From Symsagittifera roscoffensis (Eukaryota; Xenacoelomorpha; Acoela; Convolutidae): a stretch of DNA of 64,000 bases. Within the stretch, counting starts at the first letter, position 1. Each line of letters opens with the position of its first letter. The DNA lies in assembly GCF_963678635.1 (NCBI RefSeq), contig NC_087066.1, forward strand, positions 65,943,277 through 66,007,276, read 5' to 3'. The position numbers and the translations under genes are program-made. The notes below the pieces were generated by a model. It was given only the letters and a program-made list of their open reading frames with translations, was not told the origin of the DNA and did no database searches. Below, in pieces: positions 57,001 to 64,000 of the stretch.

Positions 57001-60000
57001 TAAGCCAAAAAAGGTCTTTTTTTTACTAAATAAAAATCAAAATCTTTGGCTAAAAACAAATTTCTAACGTTTTACGCAAATTTTTGAAAGTTATATACCT
57101 CTAAAACTTTGCTAGGCTGTGTCTTGATAGTCTAAAAAAGCCAAAATGACCTATTTTTGGGTGGAAGTTTTTGGTTCAGAATTTCGGCATAAAAATACAG
57201 CATATTAATTCTGGTGAAATTCTAAGAAACTTTTGTTCTGTTCACTTTTTGTCTCATCTCAGCCCAATTTGAGAAACACGCGTTTGGAATTTCATTTTTT
57301 TTTTGTTTTGGCCGGATGATTTAAATCAGCTCTGTATTTTCCAGTAATTAACTTTTTTTCACCAAATTGTTTGTGTAGTGACGTAGCGCCGCATAGGGGG
57401 CGCAAAGGTTCAGGTCGTGCTTGGAAGTTGTTTTTCTGGTCATAATTGGATTTAGGGCTTCATTTTTTCGACTCATTGTTTTTCGTCTTAACTCTCGTCG
57501 ATTTAGTAACTGATCTATTTTTCTTTCCAACGATCACTTGAATCTGGCTTAAATCGTATATTCAGGTTTTAAACAGTTTAATTATCTATATAACTATTGA
57601 AATATCCATATTTAGGGTTTCGAACTATCATAACGTTCTTCCTGCTTTTATACCTTGATTGAGATTTCCTTACCAAGTGGCGCAGTAAATTTATTCATTT
57701 TAAGCTAAATGAAGTTTAATCGAAATAAAATTATTGATACAAATGAACCAATGAAATGCGAGTACAAAAGAGAACAAAAGAAAATTACTGCTGGAATAAA
57801 GTAAAAGAGAGGAGAGATTTTGAAAACCATAGATATGATAGAAATAATAAATAAATTCTCGAACAAAAAATATCTCGTCAGATTTGGAATTATAATTGTG
57901 CCCAGAAACATCTTTTGAACTATCTGAGCATTTGGGAGACATCAATATTTGAGAGACATTGCGTTTGTGAGCGTTTGAGAGACATCAATAACTCGGGCAA
58001 TTGTGGATTCTTACGGAACCGCGCTGTCCAGCATCATTGAGACTCCTGTAGCCAAAATCTCAAGGACAGCTTGAGAAAACGAACTAATAGTTATTTCCGT
58101 CGAACTAATACCGATTTTTTCCTATAGTATTTTCTGCTTGTAACCTCATTATTGACTGAAGCTGTGTCGTCTCAGTTTTGGATTATTAAATGAAATTTAT
58201 GTGAGTGTGTGCTTATGTATTGGTGTATTTAGGAGTATTGTAAGGCTTTAAATGAAAGTAATTTTCAATTATTCGAATCGTATGGAATTAAACTGCACTA
58301 ATTTTTCCGGCTTTTTCAGTGTTGCCTTCAAATTATCTTGTCATTTTTCTTTCTTTCGGACGGATACTTTCCTTTGCTATTTGCAAGCTTGAAATGCTGT
58401 TTTAATGTTTGTGATATCGCAGTTGATGTGAAGCTCCGCTTCGCGTTAGTGTAATGAATATTTTAATTCCATTATTTTTTTTTCATTTTCAGTCCAAGTT
58501 AACCACGTGTTTTAAGAGTAGTGAACGTAGTGATTATTGTTTCGACTTTTGTAACGAAAGTAACAGAATAGTTGTGCTCGGGGTGGGTTTTTTTTTCTTC
58601 AGACAAATTTCGAATTTTTAACCAGCCATTTTTGACGGAGTTTTTTCTACATCATTCAAAAGGTATTGTTGTCCTGAGCTTAAATTTGAAAAGATATTTG
58701 ACTTGTGATCATTTTTCGTAAAGTAATGGGGGTTTAAAGATTGCCATTTTGTCCAATTTAGGACAAAACGCGCGACATTTTTCGCGCTATTAACGCGTAA
58801 GCGAGATTTAATCCGTCTTTGAACTCGTTCCAAATTGGTTGAAGGAAGCTTATTTGCCTTAACTGATTTGTTACTAGGAGCGAAACTATCACTTTGTACT
58901 TAATATGGCGTGTGGGGTGATATTTTTTATGAAAAACATCTGAAACTTTTTTTAAAAACATTTTAATTTAATTTTATTACATTTAATTTTTTCATGTTAT
59001 TACTGCTCCATAGACGTTATAAGGTAGTAGTCGGAACTATCAGGGCTTCGCCCTGATACGAGCAGTCTGTTCTGATATAAATCTTAAAGATCTTTTTTGT
59101 GTTTTCAGAATAAAGTCATAAAATTTTTTCACGCTCAATTTTGGTTTTTCGTGGCCTGACTTTTGATTTCTTTTTAGTTTCACTTCATTTCTTTTGATAG
59201 AAAAGGCAAACGCGATAATCGAACAGCAAAAATTGAAGGGTCTCTAAAAATAGATTGAGTTCTAATTTCGAAAAAGAAATTTAATTATCATATTTCCCAG
59301 TGGAATAAATTTTTTACCTTTTGATCCAGTTTTCTCAAATTGTGTTAATTTTATCAAAAAAGCATCAGTCAGAAATTATTTAAGAAACTGAAAGGTTTAT
59401 GGGCATATTTTTTTCCCTCTAATTTGCGTTTTTTCTTTTTCTTTGACTTTTTGCGTTAAGTCAGCTGGCTATGATTCATTATGGAGTGCGGTTTATGATT
59501 GCTTTGAATTGATCTGAGTATCAAAAGGGTTTCGAGCGGATTTTTTAATCATGCGGTACTAGACATTTTCCTGTAAATAATTTCGCTCACAGAATTCGAA
59601 CTTGAAAATATTACACGTGTTTTTACAAGCAAAGCTTGTGTGATAGTATGAACCCTCTTTTTTCCAACCTAAGTCGCAAATATTGTTGCGACGCAAATAT
59701 TGTTGCGACAGAAAGTTTTCTTTTTGAAAGTGTTCATTTTGATCAATAATCAGCTATTAAGTACAGCCAAAGCTAAGAATATTAACACGGACTATTATAT
59801 TCCAAATATGGAAAAACTGTTAGTCATACAGATTTGGCATAAAGCTCAGTCAAAACTGTGCATCATTGTAACTAAATTAATGACTGAGCCTCGCGTTTAG
59901 TGTCAATAAATGAAGTGAAGACAATTATTTCGGTCGTTTTTTTTTCAGCAAAACTATTTTCTTGCGATTTCTGTGGGTAGCACAAGATTTACTGTTTAAT

Positions 60001-62022
60001 AAAAACAAACAAGTTACCGCGGTATAGCTGAGGTTGGCATCATCTGCGTTACATCTTAATTTAAAATACAATATATAATTACACTTGTGGATTTTAGTGA
60101 GCGTTAGTCTAATTGTACGACATTTTTTCTCTTAAGTAAGTCGCAATTTTTTTCTCTAACCTCAGTCGCAAAATAACCTAAGACGCAAAATAACCTAAGA
60201 CGCAAAATTTGGCACCTTTACAACTTTTTGATAGCATGTGCTTTGACATTCGAATAGTAAAAAGTTAACTCAGTTGATGCCTTTTTACATAAGCAAAGTT
60301 TGTGTGATAGTATGAACTCCCTTTTTTTCCGAAAATATCGTTTCGAAAATATTGTTGCGACGCAATTATTGTTGCGACAAAATTCGTCCTGAAAGTAATC
60401 TTTTTGATCAATGACCAGCTATTAAGTGCAGCTAATGCTAAGTATATTAAAACAGACTATTATTTTACAAATAGTACTTTAGCTTCTAGGTATCATGGAT
60501 CTGTAGCGTAGAGGTAAGGAAGGAGACCCGCAACAAAATAAGAGAGTTCGAACCTGGGCAGGGTCGGATGTTTTAATTAACTTTTTCCTGCGTCCGTTCG
60601 ATAAATGCGTCCGTAATAGCGCGAAAAATTTCGCGCGTTTTGTCCGTATTGGACAAAATGGCAATATTTAAACCCCCATTATTTTACGAAAAATGATCAC
60701 AACGTTTAAATGCGTCCCTACGATAAATTGAGGCATGTTAGTTAGTATTTTTTTTCTAATTGACTGGTACTGTTGATGCGTCATAATTGGCTTGCGTCAC
60801 TTAAGAAATTTTGTACTCTCAAAGGTTACTCATTCGGTTTTTTCTAGTAGCCTCATGGGTCATATTTTTGCTTGTGTATGCGAAGTGCAACTTCGGCTCT
60901 GTGTTTAACTTGCTTTATTAAGCACGACTCGTTTTTGTCGGAACTTCTCAAGCATCGCACGACTCGTTTTCGCTCACAGAGATTTTGAACTTGATAACAT
61001 AACACGTGTTTTAACTTGCTTTTTAAGCACGACTCGTTTTTGTTGGAACGTTACTGGAACAGACTTTTTTGCGCATTTTAGCCGTTTCGATGTCAGTTCT
61101 TTTCGAAATATGTTTTATTTTGGTTGTAATTTTACCAACTCGATTTGATGTTTTTTTTTGCTTTGTTTTTGGTCGGAAATCGCTGAGCTAATCGCACAGC
61201 CACCATCCTTTGTTATTTTTAGGATCCATGTATTTGAATGAAATGGAATAATTATCGGAATATTTAATCCATGGAAAGCGTTACGTTTGAAACTGTTAAT
61301 TTGGTACGTTCCAGTGAGAATTCGGAGATAGCTATTTATTTCGCGTGTTTTTTTTTCACTTAAAATTTTTCATGCTCAAATTTGAAGTTTAAACTAATTT
61401 GCCAAATGGACGGCAAATAACGCTCTTCAATAACCAAGCTGCAAATGGGGAAAATCGTGAATGACATTTTTTTCAAAACTTGATTTAAATTTTCCGTATT
61501 TCCAGCAGAATAAAAAAATCCCATTGAAACAGTTTTCTCAATCAGGGTTTTTATCAAAATTGTGTCAATCGTCCAACTTTTTTTGTTACCCAAAGAGTTT
61601 TTATGAAATATATTTTTCTGTGAATCTAGAAGTTCGAAAATTTTAACAAGAAAATAAGTCATTTTTTGGTATCCTTGATCTCATTGTCTTTTTCCGGCTG
61701 TCTGTTGGCTTTGTTTTATTTTAATCCTAACTTAAATCCAAATCAGCTTCGCGAATTAATTTTTTTTTCTATCTAGATTTAGAAATTACTCTTTGGGTAT
61801 CTTGGTCTATCTGAATTTTTAAACAGGTATGCGACACTACCCAACATCATGAAAGCCAAGAAGAAACCGTTGACCAAATTATCTCCCGCTGACCTGGGAG
61901 TAGATATGACCCCCAGAATACAGGTGCTATCAGTGGAAGACCCCCCAGTTAGAGAAGCAGGCCAAACAGTACCCGATGTGAGCACCCTTGTTGAAAAACT
62001 AAAGGGAGCCGGGGTGATCTAA
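47926..62022 (+). CDS. ETFB: Electron transfer flavoprotein beta subunit (four exons)
   Basis: Exons 47926-48074, 48163-48385, 56118-56320 and 61827-62022 join in frame to 771 bp, 256 residues; human ETFB has 255. All introns have GT..AG ends (phases 2, 0, 2). ETFB pairs with ETFA in the mitochondrial matrix and carries electrons from acyl-CoA and other dehydrogenases to ETF-ubiquinone oxidoreductase; the beta subunit binds AMP. Recognisable are the [11 protein letters not shown] start, [11 protein letters not shown], the [20 protein letters not shown] segment of the ETF beta signature region, the [25 protein letters not shown] block that includes the dehydrogenase-recognition loop, and a C-terminal VEDPP motif. 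It is intact, with no stop or frameshift. The introns are 88, 7,732 and 5,506 bp. The giant-element nest ends 114 bp upstream of the ATG. Confidence 0.97.
48163..48385 (+). CDS. ETFB: ETFB exon 2
   Basis: Starts after TTTTAACTAG; completes Arg50 and runs to the KQ of VLLGKQ. Donor CAG/GTATGT. Holds the nucleotide-binding fold section [20 protein letters not shown]. Confidence 0.95.
48963..49012 (+). repeat. TATC microsatellite in ETFB intron 2
   Basis: About 12 TATC/TATATC units. Smaller relatives occur at 48629-48645 and 49265-49290. Confidence 0.9.
49031..49425 (+). repeat. Direct repeat pair built on CATGTTTAAGC
   Basis: 49031-49135 and 49310-49425 share a diverged unit of about 105 bp: CATGTTTAAGC, GCATGTTTAAC(G/A)AAAGAATTTTTTCA, then TTTAAGCTATA and GCAATG(C/T)TTAAG. 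Each copy follows TATC-rich sequence. Confidence 0.75.
49460..50297 (+). repeat. Tandem array with 173-bp period in ETFB intron 2
   Basis: Two almost identical 173-bp units begin at 49734 and 49907 (GATCTCAATCCTGTTGTTGGATATTGTGAGGGTACTCTCAGG). An 83-bp partial unit precedes them at 49651, and diverged units flank them (about 49470-49640 and 50079-50297). Confidence 0.88.
50642..51277 (+). repeat. Dispersed repeat family R1, copy 1, with tRNA-like segment
   Basis: About 636 bp, recurring at 52114-52755 and, diverged and partial, at 54452-54690. At 51058-51126 there is a tRNA-like block: box A-like TAGCTGGGTGGTACTG and box B-like GGTTCAATACT, typical of tRNA-derived SINEs. Confidence 0.75.
52114..52755 (+). 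repeat. Dispersed repeat family R1, copy 2, with tRNA-like segment
   Basis: Estimated 80-85% identical to 50642-51277. The tRNA-like block at 52539-52606 has an excellent box B, GGTTCGAATCT (52583-52593). Confidence 0.78.
53030..53102 (+). repeat. tRNA-derived SINE-like head
   Basis: GAGACGGCAAAGATTTGCGGTTCGAATCCGG: a consensus-quality box B at 53076-53086 and the ACGGCAAAG word shared with the R1 tRNA-like blocks. Box A is weak. Not a foldable tRNA gene. Confidence 0.6.
53160..53252 (+). repeat. tRNA-derived SINE-like head
   Basis: Box A-like TAGCTCAATGGTTCAGA (53166) and box B-like GTGTTCGATTC (53231-53241), with the CTTGAGACGAC word shared with neighbouring copies. Confidence 0.55.
53260..54440. 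other. ETFB intron 2 stretch without recognised feature
   Basis: AT-rich, T-run-rich intron sequence. The short ORFs do not resemble proteins I know. Nothing else seen. Confidence 0.5.
54452..54690 (+). repeat. Dispersed repeat family R1, copy 3 (diverged)
   Basis: Shares GCGATGAGCAAGGGTTTTGCAATCGG, the CACAGG...CTCCTGG block and a tRNA-like part, TGGCGCAGAGGTAAC (54594) ... GACGGCAAAAG, with copies 1 and 2. Box B has lost its TTC. Confidence 0.65.
55254..55325 (+). repeat. tRNA-derived SINE-like head
   Basis: Box A-like AGTGGCTTAGTGTTTGGGC and box B GGTTTGAATCC (55305-55315), spaced as in a tRNA promoter. Confidence 0.6.
55530..55614 (-). repeat. tRNA-derived SINE-like head, minus strand
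   Basis: On the minus strand, box A-like TGAGCACAATGGTGAAG (55583-55599) and box B GTGTTCGATCCCC (55543-55555) in correct order, about 30 bases apart. Confidence 0.65.
56118..56320 (+). CDS. ETFB: ETFB exon 3
   Basis: Starts after TTTTAAG with [12 protein letters not shown] and ends in LRLNEPR (split Arg codon), donor AAG/GTAAAG. Carries most of the ETF beta signature region. Confidence 0.95.
56684..57334. mobile_element. Tc1/mariner-type MITE in ETFB intron 3
   Basis: A 651-bp element with terminal inverted repeats of about 140 bp: left CAGTGCTGATTTAAATTATC, right the inverse complement of CAGAGCTGATTTAAATCATC. Both ends are flanked by TA (56682-56683 and 57335-57336). CAGTGC termini with TA target duplication are the Tc1/mariner pattern. 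No transposase ORF. Confidence 0.88.
57340..58690. other. ETFB intron 3 stretch without recognised feature
   Basis: AT-rich intron sequence. Only short GAGAGACATC word repeats near 57950-57985 are noticeable. No gene seen. Confidence 0.5.
58703..58792 (+). repeat. Left arm of a 90-bp inverted repeat pair
   Basis: Inverse complement of 60614-60702 with about ten mismatches. It contains its own small palindrome TTTTGTCCAATTTAGGACAAAA and CGCGC words. The 1.8 kb between the arms encodes nothing recognisable. Confidence 0.85.
59628..59810 (+). repeat. Direct repeat, copy 1 (about 183 bp)
   Basis: Recurs at 60291-60474 (AGCAAAG(C/T)TTGTGTGATAGTATGAAC..., ATTGTTGCGACGCAA, GATCAAT...CAGCTATTAAGT). 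GTTGCGAC is itself repeated inside. Confidence 0.8.
60291..60474 (+). repeat. Direct repeat, copy 2
   Basis: Second copy of 59628-59810, followed directly by the tRNA-like block at 60494; the two may form one SINE-like unit. Confidence 0.8.
60494..60572 (+). repeat. tRNA-derived SINE-like head
   Basis: Box A TGTAGCGTAGAGGTAAG (60502) and box B GAGTTCGAACCT (60543-60554). A partial acceptor stem (GGATCTG/CAGGGTC) pairs at six of seven positions, but the T arm does not close, so it is not a functional tRNA gene. Confidence 0.65.
60614..60702 (-). repeat. Right arm of the 90-bp inverted repeat pair
   Basis: See 58703-58792. Confidence 0.85.
60750..61826. other. ETFB intron 3, last part, without gene
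   Basis: Short local repeats of AAGCACGACTCGTTTTTGT (60919, 60958, 61026) and CACGTGTTTTAACTTGCTTT. Otherwise plain AT-rich intron up to the exon 4 acceptor. Confidence 0.5.
61827..62022 (+). CDS. ETFB: ETFB exon 4
   Basis: Starts after [24 protein letters not shown] onward, and stops at TAA 62020-62022. Confidence 0.95.
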
Positions 62023-62424
62023 TTTCAAAGTGATGTCACTCTTTTCAGCTCAGTGGAAGTAAACAGAATTGCACAATTCATCATTTTACATGACGTGTTT
62101 TGCCGATCCACGCTTTTGATATATGGTTACATGAAGGTCGTCCATCATGTCATGACATAAGATGATAAATTGGTTTATAATTATTTTTCATTTTTCAATG
62201 AAAATGTGTCATTTTTAGTTTCTTCCATCTGAAGACTGATAGTGATATAATTTATCGCTCACTCTTTTGACCTGATCAGGATTTGTCTAGCATTGTTTAA
62301 TATTGCATATATTTGGTATAAAATAGAATTTAATGTTATTTTTGCTGAGCTTTTTTAATGTGCAGTTTGCTTGTTTTTTTTTGTGTTTTACATACATCAG
62401 CAATGAGCTTTTTCAGAGTGGGAA
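62023..62424 (+). other. ETFB-septin intergenic region with acceptor-like site
   Basis: 402 bp from the ETFB stop to the septin ATG. No clear AATAAA is seen. It ends ATGAGCTTTTTCAG (AG at 62415-62416), an acceptor-like site eight bases before the ATG. This fits a two-gene operon resolved by trans-splicing, or a septin 5'UTR intron. Confidence 0.45.
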
Positions 62425-63113
62425 ATGGTTGCTGCTACCTCCACTGAAGCTCCGCCTGTAGCTAAACTGAATGGTCCAGTGGGATTTTTCTCTCTCCCAG
62501 ACAGGGCAGTGCAACATGTATTGTCAAAAGACTTCTACTTCAATGTTATGTGCATCGGTTAGCTTTTTTTTCTGTATCTGAGGTGTGATTCAATTGGAGA
62601 AGAAACGTATTAAGGTCGTGTAGGTTAGAGAATTTGTGCGCGCTGATATTGTTTTCTATTAGTTTAGTCGTTTGACTTAAGAAGCTTGCATTTCAAATCC
62701 ATTTTCTTGGAGATCTTGATTTCGAGCTTTCCTGATAACAGTGAAATGAGCGCGAGCACTTGCTTATTACATTTAATTTGCAAAATTGGTATAAACTGTA
62801 AGAATGAAGTTACTTAAGGTATAATGAAGTCACTCAGGTTCTAGTAATATCGGTTGTCGAAGTGATAACTGTTAAGATCTTTTTACCATATTAAAATAAA
62901 CGTTATCTTTTAAATTGTTGCTTAAATTCTCAAGTCACTGGGTGAGTTGATGGTGGCGATACCTTACAAGGCTATAAATGTGTATTCTTTTGTTCATAGG
63001 GGAGACTGGAATTGGGAAGACAACTCTGATGTCCACATTGTTCAACAGGGAATTGCCTCTCAAACCCAACAACCATTTTGAACAGTCAGTCTCCATCCAG
63101 GAGCACCAGGAAG
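62425..63113 (+). CDS. Septin, N-terminal exons (3' part off-window)
   Basis: Exon 1 is 62425-62557 (44 codons plus one base, donor CATCG/GTTAG). Exon 2 is 63000-63113 (acceptor TTCATAG, donor GAAG/GTGGGC). The joined start has a short variable N-terminus, the polybasic-poor septin entry GFFSLPDRAVQHVLSKDFYFNVMCIG and the GTPase P-loop GETGIGKTTLMSTLFN. Septins are GTP-binding cytoskeletal proteins that form filaments and rings at the cortex and in cytokinesis. The GFxSLPDxxV entry resembles the SEPT6/8/11 group, but the assignment is tentative because switch regions and the coiled-coil tail are outside the window. Same strand as ETFB. Confidence 0.9.
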
Positions 63114-63224
63114 GTGGGCAACATGTATTATCAAGCCAAGTGGCAAACTATTTACATAAATTCCTATTTGATAAAAACGCGTATTATGAAAATGTCTGGG
63201 ATCGTGTTTTTTTAGACGCTTTGA

Positions 63225-64000
63225 ATTTTTTTTCTTCACTTTTTTCAAAAATTTAGTTTTTCTCAAAAACTACTCTACCGATATTTCAAAATAATGGTAC
63301 CAATGGGAAGTACGCCCACTCCCCTGTCTGTCTGCGTACTCTTTTAATCTCTTTTTACCTTACCCCGCTTTCTACAGCCTTCGAAAAAGTGTAAGGGTGG
63401 AATTTTTGACCCATATTTTTGGATTTTCTACATTTTGTCGAAAACAACCCTCCCAAATCTGAGATTTTTTGGTTCCAATGGATAAAGCAGGTTGTGGAAA
63501 GCTCCTATGCATTAGCGGCTACGCCCAAGTTTTTTTAGATAAAAAATTAGGCCCTTAAAAAAGTCATTTTTTCGATTTTTTGACCATTTTTTTGAAACTG
63601 TCTTTTCTCGAAAACACCCTCCCAAATCTGAGATTTTAGTTTCAATCGAAAGGAAGGATTGCGGAAAGCTCCTCTGCATCAGCGGTTACGCCCAATTTTT
63701 TTCCTACAAAAAGTTATGACCCTCGGAAGAGTCAAATTTTCGATTTTTTGACCGTTTTTTGAAACTTTGAGTTTTCTCGAAAACTACTCTCGCAAATCTG
63801 AGGTTTTGGTTTCAGTAGAAAGGATGTGTTGTGGGGAGCTCCCTTGTAGAAGCGGTTACGCTCAAATATTTTTTACAAAAAAGTTATGTCCCTTAGAAAA
63901 GTCAAATTTTCGCTTTTTGACCGTTTTTCGAATCTTTTTGACCTTTCTCGAAAACTACCCATCAAAATCTGAGATTGTGCGTTCAATGGAAAACACGGAT
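63225..64000. repeat. Tandem array with ~170-bp period in septin intron
   Basis: Units start at about 63262 (diverged), 63438, 63608, 63777 and 63948, marked by TCGAAAAC(A/T)ACCCTCCCAAATCTGAGATTTT, then GGAAAGCTCC, AGCGGTTACGCCCAA and AAGTCAAATTTTCGATTTTTTGACC. The array continues past the window edge. Confidence 0.9.

Noticed and set aside
60494-60572. tRNA gene
   Set aside because: Box A and B are good, but the T arm does not pair and the anticodon arm is not formed; related blocks nearby show it is a SINE-type remnant.
62978-63256. Continuous 92-codon ORF through the septin P-loop
   Set aside because: Only 63000-63113 is septin-like; before it is intron with an acceptor, and after it a GT donor followed by non-septin residues.

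Overview
This is a eukaryotic, almost certainly invertebrate-animal, window. The host part is one complete split gene, the electron transfer flavoprotein beta subunit (ETFB; four exons, 47926-62022), followed on the same strand by the first two coding exons of a septin (62425-63113, running off the right edge). Introns are long and AT-rich, with tRNA-derived SINE-like repeats, a Tc1/mariner-type MITE and two tandem arrays of about 170 bp. Splice-acceptor-like sequences sit 3 and 8 bases before the two start codons, with only about 400 bp between the genes. This would fit spliced-leader trans-splicing (flatworms and several other phyla), but the species cannot be named from the sequence.

The left three quarters is a nest of giant Ty3/Gypsy-type LTR retroelements. 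Element A (from before base 1 to 16723, broken by many frameshifts) carries, in order, gag end, protease, RT, RNase H, integrase, a macrodomain, a coiled-coil/SGNH-hydrolase ORF and a very long ORF of unknown function. Element B (24361-47028, 22.7 kb, two 918-bp LTRs about 1% different) has the same gene order and is inserted in the 3' LTR of A. The rest of that A LTR resumes at 47029-47474, and a third, older LTR end (C) lies at 47475-47811, 114 bp before the ETFB start codon. A 7.63-kb segment covering the end of A, the B 5' LTR and the start of the B leader is tandemly duplicated (10594-18220 and 18231-25858) at roughly 0.2% difference.

The most remarkable thing is the coding content of the A/B family. 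Besides gag-pol it encodes a macrodomain resembling TARG1/OARD1 (ADP-ribose binding or hydrolysis), one clear and one probable SGNH esterase domain, and about 1,650 residues I do not recognise, with a conserved C-x4-C-x4-H-x-C-x4-C motif. The polypurine-tract motif next to the 3' LTR recurs up to four times inside pol. The 3-kb leader is full of CCGGAGGGGTC-like words that also occur in inverted form in the LTR. Both copies are defective, with different integrase active-site losses, so they are probably relics or mobilised in trans. All family calls come from reading motifs; no database search was run.
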